DNA of 33,259 nt from Pseudomonadales bacterium (GTDB taxonomy: Bacteria > Pseudomonadota > Gammaproteobacteria > Pseudomonadales > Pseudohongiellaceae). The position numbers and the translations under genes are program-made. Below, in pieces: positions 25,453-33,259 of the stretch (position 1 is the stretch's first letter; each line of letters begins with the position of its first letter). Location: NCBI GenBank assembly GCA_022763285.1, contig JALEHB010000221.1:1-33259 (forward strand), written 5' to 3'. The notes under the pieces are model-generated. The model had not been told where the DNA came from. It ran no database searches and worked only from the letters and a program-made list of their open reading frames with translations.

Positions 25453-26883
25453 ATGAAATTAGAGATGCCGCCGTTTCAGGATGCCCGATTGCTGGTCATC
25501 GGAGACGTGATGCTGGACCGATACTGGCATGGCGCGGCAAACCGGGTCTCTCCCGAGGCGCCGGTTCCGGTGGTCAAGGTCAGCAACCGGGAAGACCGGC
25601 CTGGCGGGGCGGGTAACGTGGCCCTCAATCTGGCTGCCCTGGGCAGCGCCACCAGTCTGCTGGGTGTGGTGGGTGATGATGATACCGGTCGGGATCTGCT
25701 TTCCCGGCTCAATGCGGCGGGAGTCTTTTGTGATTTTCTGGTCTCCCCCGACAAGCCCACCATTACCAAACTCAGGGTCATTGCCCAGCATCAGCAATTG
25801 ATCCGGGTGGATTTTGAACAAACCTTTGATGCCGACGACGTCAGGGACTTGCAGGCTCGTTCTGAAGCCCTGATGGACGGAGTCGGGGCAGTGATCCTGT
25901 CCGACTATGCCAAAGGTGCCCTGCAGGACGTGCAATCACTGATACAACTTGCCCGTGGCAAAGGTATTCCGGTGATTGTCGACCCCAAGGGTACCGATTT
26001 CAGCCGCTATCGTGGCGCTACCCTGATTACCCCCAATCTCAATGAGCTGGAGGCAGTAGTCGGTCCCTGTGAACACGAGGATGATCTGGTCAACAAGGGC
26101 CTGAAGATGCTCAGTGATCTGCAACTGGAGGCACTGCTGGTAACCCGGGGTGAGCATGGCATGACCCTGATCAGGCCGGATTCTCCGGAATTGCATTTAC
26201 CTGCCCGTGCCCAGGAAGTCTTTGATGTGACCGGTGCCGGTGACACAGTGATCTCGGTGCTTGCCGCTTCCCTGGCCGCTGGCGACGATCTGGCCGATGC
26301 CACGGCCCTGGCCAATCTGGCGGCCGGGCTGGTGGTTGGCAAACTGGGTACCGCTGCTATCAGTGGGCCGGAACTGCGCCGGGCCATACTGGCAGAACAG
26401 GGCTCGGGTCGGGGCGTCATGAGCGCCGAGCAGTTACAGATAGCCGTGCAGGACGCGCGGGATCATGGCGAGAAGATTGTCTTCACCAATGGTTGCTTTG
26501 ACATTATTCATGCCGGGCACGTAGGTTATCTGGCCGAGGCGCGCAAATACGGTGACAGACTGATCGTTGCCATCAATGACGATGATTCCGTGCGCAGGCT
26601 AAAGGGGTCAGGCCGCCCAATTAATCCGGTAGAGCGGCGCATGGCTGTGCTGGCCGGACTGGAAGCGGTGGACTGGGTAGTCTGCTTCAGTGAAGACACG
26701 CCCGAAAGCCTGCTGCAGGCCCTGCGGCCGGAAGTGCTGGTGAAGGGCGGGGATTACAGTATTGATCAGGTTGTGGGTGGTGAGTTTGTGCAGTCCTACG
26801 GCGGCGAGGTCAAGGTTCTGGAATTTCTCGACAACTGTTCCACTTCGGCCATCGTTGACAAGATGAAAGAAGTGGGAGACTGA
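25453..26883 (+). CDS. hldE: Bifunctional D-glycero-beta-D-manno-heptose-7-phosphate kinase / 1-phosphate adenylyltransferase
   Basis: PfkB-like 'VIGDVMLDRYWHGAANRVSPEAPVPVV', 'VTGAGDTV'; nucleotidyltransferase 'VFTNGCFDIIHAGHVGYL'. Confidence 0.96.
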   Translation: MKLEMPPFQDARLLVIGDVMLDRYWHGAANRVSPEAPVPVVKVSNREDRPGGAGNVALNLAALGSATSLLGVVGDDDTGRDLLSRLNAAGVFCDFLVSPDKPTITKLRVIAQHQQLIRVDFEQTFDADDVRDLQARSEALMDGVGAVILSDYAKGALQDVQSLIQLARGKGIPVIVDPKGTDFSRYRGATLITPNLNELEAVVGPCEHEDDLVNKGLKMLSDLQLEALLVTRGEHGMTLIRPDSPELHLPARAQEVFDVTGAGDTVISVLAASLAAGDDLADATALANLAAGLVVGKLGTAAISGPELRRAILAEQGSGRGVMSAEQLQIAVQDARDHGEKIVFTNGCFDIIHAGHVGYLAEARKYGDRLIVAINDDDSVRRLKGSGRPINPVERRMAVLAGLEAVDWVVCFSEDTPESLLQALRPEVLVKGGDYSIDQVVGGEFVQSYGGEVKVLEFLDNCSTSAIVDKMKEVGD

Positions 26884-26897
26884 GCTCAGCCCTGGTT

Positions 26898-27683
26898 TTA
26901 CTCCCCGGCCGCCAGTGCCGCTTCGGCATTGGCCTGCAGGTGACCAGGATTGATGGTGCCAACGATGACACTGCTGACACCTTGCTTGTTCAGGGAAAAG
27001 GCCAGATCGTCAGCGGCGCTGTGGCTTCCTCCCGTTGACAGATGACCACTGTTCAGCGCCTTCTTGATCAGCACGCCCTTGCCCAGCTCTGCCGCCTTGT
27101 CGATAACCGACTCCTCTTGCCGATGCCCCGGATTATAGGTCACCATCACCGCATCGCTTAATTCGGCCGCGCGAATACCGCCTTCCACGGTCTTGGTGGA
27201 CATGCCAATGGCACGCAGCAGGCCTTTCTCTTTCAGCTTCAACAGGGTTTCAAGACAGTCGCTGGATTCCAGAATAGCCAGATCATTGCCATCGGAATGA
27301 ATCAGCACCAGGTCGAGATAGTCAGTGGCCAGATTACGCAGACTGCGTTCGATACTGAGTTGAACCTGGTCGGCATTGAAATCGAATACGGACTTGCCAC
27401 TCAGAAACTGCTCACCCACCTTGGTGGCAATGACCCATTTTTCCCGTTCACGCAGCAAGCGTCCCAGTCGTTGTTCACTACTGCCATAGGCAGGAGCGGT
27501 GTCCAGCAGATTAATTCCGAGATCACGAGCCTGTCCCAGCAGGCGTTCGATCTCGGTATCTTCCGGCAGGGTAAATCCCTGGGGGTACTTGACATCCTGA
27601 TTGCGGCCAAACTTGACGGTGCCAAGACCGAGACAGGAGACATTGATTCCGGTGCTGCCTAAAGCGCGAGTGGGTAATTGCAT
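26898..27683 (-). CDS. Aldo/keto reductase family protein
   Basis: 'LGLGTVKFGRN', 'LLDTAPAYGSSEQRLGRLL', 'WVIATKVGEQ', 'YLDLVLIHSDG'. Confidence 0.88.
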   Translation of the reverse strand: MQLPTRALGSTGINVSCLGLGTVKFGRNQDVKYPQGFTLPEDTEIERLLGQARDLGINLLDTAPAYGSSEQRLGRLLREREKWVIATKVGEQFLSGKSVFDFNADQVQLSIERSLRNLATDYLDLVLIHSDGNDLAILESSDCLETLLKLKEKGLLRAIGMSTKTVEGGIRAAELSDAVMVTYNPGHRQEESVIDKAAELGKGVLIKKALNSGHLSTGGSHSAADDLAFSLNKQGVSSVIVGTINPGHLQANAEAALAAGE

Positions 27684-27689
27684 GGGCGA

Positions 27690-28892
27690 TCAGTTATTCC
27701 AGGGGCAAACACCGGGAACAGCCGCGGGCAGAAGATTCCGGATTGGGGACAGATCCGCTGCACTATTTCGCTGCAGCGCCTGTTCGTCCAGAAAATCTAC
27801 TACCCTGTCGGCCAGCGCCGGTGCGAGGGTGAATTTGGTTGGCCAGATTGCCAGGGTATGGTTTTCCTGCTGAAAAAAAGCATCATCCGGCCGGGCATTG
27901 CTGGCGGTGCTGGCTTCGGCGCGATCGACAGGCAGACAGTGCCATCTGGCATTGCTGCTGTCCACCCAGGGAAACAGGCTGGCCAGTTCTGTCCTGGCCC
28001 GCTGGATTTGCCGGGCATCGTCAAGACCGACTCCGGATTCAGCCAACTCACCGCCAAGGTACCAGGTAACCCTTCCATCGTCTGCGCGATGTGAAGTGAC
28101 AGTGAGGCGTGGTGTCAGGCTGAAATCACTGCCAATGCAATGCACAAACAATTCCGGTAAAGAGCGCGAAGTCAGATACACCATATTGAGGGGGCGGCGC
28201 TGGGCTTTGGTTTGACTACAGCCGCTGGCTTCAAGCAGGGCTTCATTGCCGCTGCCGGCGGTGAACAGAAAACGCTGGGCATCTATCTGCAGGGATTGCT
28301 CCGGGCTGTGCAATCGGCAACCGCGGACTACACCGCTGTCGTCCCTTTCGAAGTCAATGTCATAGCCGTCACTGTTGAATGTGGCGTCGGCGGCTTTGGC
28401 GTGCAGGCATTGAATCAGACTCTGGCTGTCAATGACGAAATCAGGGAGGCGATAAAGACGACCCTTGACGGTGGCTTGTCGGAAAAACTCCGGATACTCC
28501 GTTTCCGGCACCGGATCGATTCTGCCCCGCAGGCTCTTGCTGCCCAGAAAGGTCTTGAGCTTGGAGCGCATATCGGCACCGGACCACATATAATAGTGTT
28601 CGCTAAGCACCTTCACGTCAGTGAGATCAAGCTCTGCCTCGCCAGCCAGCAATTGCCGCCAGCGTGCCGGCATGTCGGCAATGGTCTGGCTGGCAGTACT
28701 GAGGCTGCCTGCCAGGGCATACTTGAGGCCGCCATGTATGATGCCCTGGGAGCAGAGAGTCTGGCCGCCACCGAGGGGACCCTTGTCCAGCAATACACAA
28801 GCATAGCCCTGTTGCTTGAGACGATTGAGTAACCAGAGGCCGGCGATGCCACCGCCAAAGATGACGATGTCAGTTGAATAGCTTGAAGTCAT
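27690..28892 (-). CDS. FAD-dependent oxidoreductase (DAO / glycerol-3-phosphate dehydrogenase-like)
   Basis: Rossmann 'DIVIFGGGIAGLWLLNRLKQQGYACVLLDKGPLGGGQTLCSQGIIHGG'. Confidence 0.85.
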   Translation of the reverse strand: MTSSYSTDIVIFGGGIAGLWLLNRLKQQGYACVLLDKGPLGGGQTLCSQGIIHGGLKYALAGSLSTASQTIADMPARWRQLLAGEAELDLTDVKVLSEHYYMWSGADMRSKLKTFLGSKSLRGRIDPVPETEYPEFFRQATVKGRLYRLPDFVIDSQSLIQCLHAKAADATFNSDGYDIDFERDDSGVVRGCRLHSPEQSLQIDAQRFLFTAGSGNEALLEASGCSQTKAQRRPLNMVYLTSRSLPELFVHCIGSDFSLTPRLTVTSHRADDGRVTWYLGGELAESGVGLDDARQIQRARTELASLFPWVDSSNARWHCLPVDRAEASTASNARPDDAFFQQENHTLAIWPTKFTLAPALADRVVDFLDEQALQRNSAADLSPIRNLLPAAVPGVCPWNN

Positions 28893-29037
28893 TGGTTACC
28901 TTAAGCAGGAATTTCAGGGCCCAGTGCATGCCGGAAGCGGCACTCACAAAGTATATCGACATCAAAGTCAATTTCCCAACGACGCCGGTGCCAAGCTGAT
29001 TCAATCCACTGCAGAGGCGGCTTAGCTCCCACATTTT

Positions 29038-30309
29038 ATGCGCTTGCTTTACAGTATCTTGCTGACTTTGGCCCTGCCGGTTCTGGTGGTGCGTCTTTAT
29101 CTCCGTTCTCTCAAAGCGCCGGCCTACCGACGGCGGATCGGGGAAAGATTCCGGCCTGCTCCCATGCCGGGTCTCGCCGAACGGGACAAGCTGATCTGGA
29201 TCCATGCAGTTTCCGTGGGCGAAGTGGCTGCCGCCGAACCACTGATTCGCAGTTTGCTGGCTCAGGCACCGGGCCTGAAGATTCTGCTTACCACCATGAC
29301 ACCAACCGGATCGGACCGGGCAAGAGCCCTGACGGGGGACAGGCTTGAACACTGCTATATACCCTACGATCTCCCCTTCTTGTTGACACCCTTTATCCGG
29401 CGCCTGGCTCCGGATCTGCTGCTGTTGATGGAGACCGAGCTCTGGCCCAATCTTCTGCATTGCTGCGCTCGACAGAATGTGAAGGTGATGCTGGCCAATG
29501 GCCGCCTGTCTGAAAAATCGGCCCGGGGCTATGGCCGCCTGCCAGGTTTGAGCAGAAACATGTTGCAGCGAATAGATTGTATCGCCGCCCAGTCTGCCGA
29601 CGATGCAGCGCGCTTTGAAAGATTGGGGGCAGATGCCGACAGGATAAGCGTATCCGGTAGTCTGAAGTTCAATGTCTCCATTGATGCGGTAGACAATAAG
29701 TACATCCTTCCCCTGAATTCACTGAAGGGGTCGGGTCGCCCTGTATTGATAGCAGCCAGTACCCGTGAGGGCGAAGAGGAAAAAGTGCTGACCGCCTTTA
29801 CCCGAATGCTGCAGCGTATACCGGAGCTGGTACTGCTGCTGGTACCAAGACACCCCGAACGCTTTGAAGAAGTGGCAGGCTTGCTGAAAGCACGGGAATT
29901 CCACTATGCCCTGCGCAGCAGTAACAGGGAGTTCAGCAAGGATCGCCAGGTTTTGCTGGGTGACTCCATGGGTGAAATGTCCAATTATTATGACTGTGCC
30001 ACATTGGCATTTGTGGGCGGTTCACTGGTGGACACCGGTTGCCAGAATGTACTGGAGCCGGCCGCCCGGGGTATCGCGGTATTGACCGGGCCTTCCCAGT
30101 TTAATTTCGCCAGCATCTGCCGGCAGCTGGAACAGTCGGGCGGTCTGATCACCGTCCGTGATGAAGCGATGCTGGCCGAGTGTTGTATTGAATTGCTGCA
30201 GGATGAATCGCGGCGTTTGACCATGGGTGCCGCCGGTAAGGTCCTGGTGGCTGAAAATCAGCAGGCCCTGCCGCGCCATCTCGCCCTGCTGCAGGAGTTG
30301 CTGCAGTAA
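29038..30309 (+). CDS. waaA: 3-deoxy-D-manno-octulosonic acid (Kdo) transferase
   Basis: 'YRRRIGERF', 'IWIHAVSVGEVAAAEPLI', 'LLMETELWPNLLHCC', 'NGRLSEKSARGYGR', 'FVGGSLVDTGCQNVLEPAARGIAVLTGPSQFNF'. Confidence 0.95.
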   Translation: MRLLYSILLTLALPVLVVRLYLRSLKAPAYRRRIGERFRPAPMPGLAERDKLIWIHAVSVGEVAAAEPLIRSLLAQAPGLKILLTTMTPTGSDRARALTGDRLEHCYIPYDLPFLLTPFIRRLAPDLLLLMETELWPNLLHCCARQNVKVMLANGRLSEKSARGYGRLPGLSRNMLQRIDCIAAQSADDAARFERLGADADRISVSGSLKFNVSIDAVDNKYILPLNSLKGSGRPVLIAASTREGEEEKVLTAFTRMLQRIPELVLLLVPRHPERFEEVAGLLKAREFHYALRSSNREFSKDRQVLLGDSMGEMSNYYDCATLAFVGGSLVDTGCQNVLEPAARGIAVLTGPSQFNFASICRQLEQSGGLITVRDEAMLAECCIELLQDESRRLTMGAAGKVLVAENQQALPRHLALLQELLQ

Positions 30310-31626
30310 TCAGCCAGGCCGGCTCAGGTTTTCATGGCCGTCGGCAGTGACCCGGATATTGTCCTCGATACGAATACCGCCCAGAGGATAGAGTTCCTCC
30401 AGCAGTGACCAGTTAATGCATTTGCCCAACTCCGTTTGCCGTTGGGGTTCCAGCAGCATGGGAATGAAGTAGCAGCCCGGCTCAATGGTAAACACCATAT
30501 CCTTCTCGATTGGCCGGGTATTGCGCAGGGCCGGTGCATGGGCGGGCGGGGCTTGCATCTGACCGGCGCTGTCGCGCTGATGCCCGCCCACATCATGGAC
30601 CTGGATACCGAGCAAATGCCCCACCCCATGTGGCATGAACAAACGCGCCAGTTCCAGAGTCCGGGCCTGATCGCCATTAGCCCGGATGATATCCAGATCC
30701 AGCAGCAGCTGAGCCAGGGCGGAGATCGTGGCTTCATGGAGATCCCCATAGTTCTTGCCCGGTGCCACCGTGGCTACCAGGTGGGCCTGCAGGGTTTCCA
30801 TGCTCTTGTGCAGTTCGGCAAAAACCGCATGAACATCCTCCCCCAGCCAGGTGCGGGTGATATCCGAGCCGTAGTTGTGAACCCGGCAGCCGGCGTCAAT
30901 CAAGAGTACCTTGTTGCTGTCACAGGCCTGGACCCGTTTGTGCTGGTAATGGAGTATGGCGGCCTTTTCATTAAGGGCGACGATATTGGTATAGGGTGTT
31001 TCATGTTCCAGAATCTGGCAACGGTTCAAATAGGCCATGTGAATGCCATATTCGCTGGCCCCTTCCAGAAAGGCCTGTCTTGCCGCCTCATGACCCTGCA
31101 GGGCGAGATCCACTGCCTGTTGCAATTGCAGCAGCTCATAGTCCGTCTTGAAGGCACGCTGGTAATCCAGATAATGGCACAGGGCTTCGGGATTGATGGC
31201 AGCGGGTTCAATACCGAGTTCAACAATGGCCTGCGCCGATTCACCCAGAAAGCTGAACTCAAGACCCTGCAAATGCTGTTTCAGTTCCATCAGGCTCTGC
31301 ACAATCGTGATTTCGACACAGTCCGCCCACCAGGGGTCGTTGTCGATAGTCTGATCGTGCCAGAAATCCTGCGGCAGGAACTGTAAATACCGGGGTTTGC
31401 AGCCGGCGCGAATGAGCAGAAACTGATCGGGCTTGTTGACTGGCAGCCAGTGACAGAAATGACTAAAGGCCTGGAATGGCACAGCCCGGTCGTCGGCAAA
31501 ATAAACCTGTTCCTGACCGCTGTGAATCAGCACTGCTTCGGTGGCGCTGGCACTATCCGCCTGCATTGCTGCCTCGTAGTGAGATTGAAGATGCTGAATA
31601 TGTTGTTGAAAGAGGGCTTTTGACAC
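30310..31626 (-). CDS. M24 family Xaa-Pro dipeptidase (PepQ-like)
   Basis: 'LLIDAGCRVHNYGSDITRTW', 'LFMPHGVGHLLGIQVHDVGG', 'VFTIEPGCYFIP', 'GGIRIEDNI' supply the dimetal-site residues of the M24 fold. Confidence 0.92.
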   Translation of the reverse strand: MSKALFQQHIQHLQSHYEAAMQADSASATEAVLIHSGQEQVYFADDRAVPFQAFSHFCHWLPVNKPDQFLLIRAGCKPRYLQFLPQDFWHDQTIDNDPWWADCVEITIVQSLMELKQHLQGLEFSFLGESAQAIVELGIEPAAINPEALCHYLDYQRAFKTDYELLQLQQAVDLALQGHEAARQAFLEGASEYGIHMAYLNRCQILEHETPYTNIVALNEKAAILHYQHKRVQACDSNKVLLIDAGCRVHNYGSDITRTWLGEDVHAVFAELHKSMETLQAHLVATVAPGKNYGDLHEATISALAQLLLDLDIIRANGDQARTLELARLFMPHGVGHLLGIQVHDVGGHQRDSAGQMQAPPAHAPALRNTRPIEKDMVFTIEPGCYFIPMLLEPQRQTELGKCINWSLLEELYPLGGIRIEDNIRVTADGHENLSRPG

Positions 31627-31649
31627 GTGGAATCCCGACGAATTTTGTC

Positions 31650-31678
31650 TGTGCAGTCACTGGTAATGCAATTATACT
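31650..31678 (+). promoter_or_regulatory. Possible promoter for the MAPEG-DUF1330 genes in a divergent intergenic region
   Basis: -10-like TATACT (31673-31678) with weak -35-like TGTGCA (31650-31655), 17-bp spacer. Confidence 0.3.
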
Positions 31679-31731
31679 GACTTGTGTAAAAAGTATCTTC
31701 AGACAATCAGATTCTTCATCAGGGGGTTGCT

Positions 31732-32136
31732 GTGCTTTATCCAATGTTCATGATGGTGATGCTGACCTATGTGGTCATGCTGATCACCGTTCGGGTCCGA
31801 ACCTCATCTGTGCGCAAGGGCGAAGTCCCCATCAGCTATTTCAGCATTTTTCAGGGCGACAATATTCCGGACATGGTGCACAAGACCAATCGCCATTTCG
31901 ATAACCTCTTCGAGATGCCGGTATTGTTCTATGTGGCCGGATTGCTGTATATCGCTCTGGACATTAACCAGCCCTTTGTCATCAATTGTGCCTGGGCTTT
32001 TGTTGTCTCACGCATAATTCATACCTGTATTCATCTGGGCTATAACAATATCCTGCACCGATTGCTGGTGTTTGCTATTGGTAATCTCTGTGTGCTGGCA
32101 ATGTGGGTCAGCATCATCATGACAGCCAGTAGCTGA
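31732..32136 (+). CDS. MAPEG family membrane protein
   Basis: Four-helix small membrane protein with 'GDNIPDMVHKTNRHFDNLFEMPVLFYVAGLLYIAL' and 'WAFVVSRIIHTCIHLGYN'; GTG start 31732 (or ATG 31744). Confidence 0.8.
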   Translation: MLYPMFMMVMLTYVVMLITVRVRTSSVRKGEVPISYFSIFQGDNIPDMVHKTNRHFDNLFEMPVLFYVAGLLYIALDINQPFVINCAWAFVVSRIIHTCIHLGYNNILHRLLVFAIGNLCVLAMWVSIIMTASS

Positions 32137-32165
32137 AATCTAACACTGTAACGAGGAGAATCAGC

Positions 32166-32480
32166 ATGGCGGATGTGCCTGCCTATGTCGTCGCAAATCT
32201 GGTTGTAACAGATGCACAGGAATACCGTAAATACGAGAAGGGCTTCTTTCCCATCCTGAAAAAATACCAGGGTGAATTCATCACCTATGATGATAACAGT
32301 GAATGTCTGGAAGGAAGTGATCCCCTGCCGGGCCGGGTGATTCTGTTCAAATTTCCATCTGCGGAAATCGCCCGGCAATGGTATGCCGATGAGGAATACC
32401 AGGCTCTGTCGGAATTCCGCCGTGCCGGTACCGAGCTGAAGAGCCTGACCCTGGTCAATGGCTTGCCGCCCCGTAGCTAG
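32166..32480 (+). CDS. DUF1330 family protein
   Basis: 'AYVVANLVVTDAQEYRKYEKGFFPILKKYQGEFI...RVILFKFPSAEIARQWYADEEYQAL' typical DUF1330 dimeric alpha+beta pattern. Confidence 0.88.
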   Translation: MADVPAYVVANLVVTDAQEYRKYEKGFFPILKKYQGEFITYDDNSECLEGSDPLPGRVILFKFPSAEIARQWYADEEYQALSEFRRAGTELKSLTLVNGLPPRS

Positions 32481-32555
32481 TCTTCTCGCTTAATCACAAA
32501 ATGCAGCCCGGCCAGAATCATCTGTCCACTGCAGTAGTCACAGGATGAAATTCTC

Positions 32556-32855
32556 ATGAAGTTGCTTGGTCGTGAAGACATCAGACCATTGCTTGAGGAA
32601 AGTTTTGCCAGCTCAGGACTGTTGCTGCATGAGCGGGAGCTGGGCGCAGAGTTTTTCAATCTGAGAAGTGGAATAGCCGGAGAGCTGTTTCAGCTTTTCG
32701 AAAATTATGGTCAAAAACTGGCGCTGGTGGTGCCTGACCCCCGTATCTACAGCAAGCATTTTCTGGATTTGGTGGCGGAGCACAGAAACCATAGTCGCAT
32801 ACGCTTTTTTGGTGACGAGAAAAAAGCTCGGGCCTGGCTGGGCCGGTCCGGATAA
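32556..32855 (+). CDS. DUF4180-like protein
   Basis: 'AEFFNLRSGIAGELFQLFENYGQKLALVVPDPRIYSKHFLDLVAEHRNHSRIRFFGDEKKARAWL' resembles DUF4180 (FFdL.tGlAGEilQkf.NY..klaiv). Confidence 0.7.
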   Translation: MKLLGREDIRPLLEESFASSGLLLHERELGAEFFNLRSGIAGELFQLFENYGQKLALVVPDPRIYSKHFLDLVAEHRNHSRIRFFGDEKKARAWLGRSG

Positions 32856-32870
32856 AACAGGGGAAGCATT

Positions 32871-33191
32871 ATGATCAGGTCTACAACACCCACCTTGCAG
32901 GGGCGTGAAATTACGGAATACAAAGGCATCGTCTTCGGCGAGGCAATTCTGGGAGCCCATATCTTCAAGGATATCTTTGGCGCAGTGCGCGATATCGTCG
33001 GAGGCCGCGCCGGTGCCTATGAGGAGGAACTGGGCCGGGCCAGGGATATCGCCTTCCAGGAACTCGAAGCCGAGGCTCACGCCATGGGAGCCAATGCCAT
33101 AGTTGGTATTGTCATGGATTACGAAGTCATTGGCATGAAAGGCGGCATGATGATGGTCAGCGTCAGCGGCACTGCCGTCAAGGTCAAATAA
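32871..33191 (+). CDS. YbjQ/UPF0145 family protein
   Basis: '[73 protein letters not shown]' matches the UPF0145 pattern; ATG 32871. Confidence 0.9.
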   Translation: MIRSTTPTLQGREITEYKGIVFGEAILGAHIFKDIFGAVRDIVGGRAGAYEEELGRARDIAFQELEAEAHAMGANAIVGIVMDYEVIGMKGGMMMVSVSGTAVKVK

Positions 33192-33259
33192 TCGCCGCCG
33201 ATTCGCACTTGTCTGAATCCTGACCTAGACTGTTGGCAAGGGCGCCAAGCCCGTGACAG

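Noticed and set aside
30436-31386. 316-aa plus-strand ORF opposite the M24 peptidase
   Set aside because: Shadow ORF; the minus strand encodes all M24 motifs.
1-33259. Mobile element or genomic island
   Set aside because: No transposase, integrase, terminal repeats or tRNA seen; the LPS genes look like core genome.

Overview
The window is 33.3 kb of dense gammaproteobacterial-type chromosome. All calls come from reading the sequence; no database search was run. (1) Position 1 to 283 is the 3' end of a hydantoinase/oxoprolinase-type gene. (2) About 0.5-15.8 kb is a long co-directional run of envelope-associated genes with no obvious named system: a TPR/TonB-C-like protein, a Ser-rich lipoprotein, another lipoprotein, a TM-TPR protein, a TM-PEGA-SUMF1 (FGE-fold) protein, a small acidic exported protein, a MotA/TolQ/ExbB-type channel, a degenerate actin/Hsp70-like protein, two tandem paralogs carrying an N-terminal 'FLDVxxCGFGA' transmembrane helix plus coiled coil plus vWA domain, two lipoproteins, and an M48 metalloprotease lipoprotein. 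This is the main candidate for an undescribed system: a putative ion-driven (5:2-type) stator whose ExbD/MotB-like subunits carry periplasmic vWA domains. (3) About 16-30 kb holds an orphan GspE/PilB-like ATPase and an LPS core/lipid A locus (waaF, waaC, waaG, a NodU/CmcH-type carbamoyltransferase, a GT-C-like membrane protein, an LpxL-type acyltransferase, hldE, waaA), with an aldo/keto reductase and an FAD oxidoreductase interspersed. (4) About 30.3-33.2 kb holds an M24 peptidase, a MAPEG protein, and DUF1330, DUF4180 and YbjQ/UPF0145-like small proteins. I saw no tRNA, rRNA, CRISPR array or transposase.
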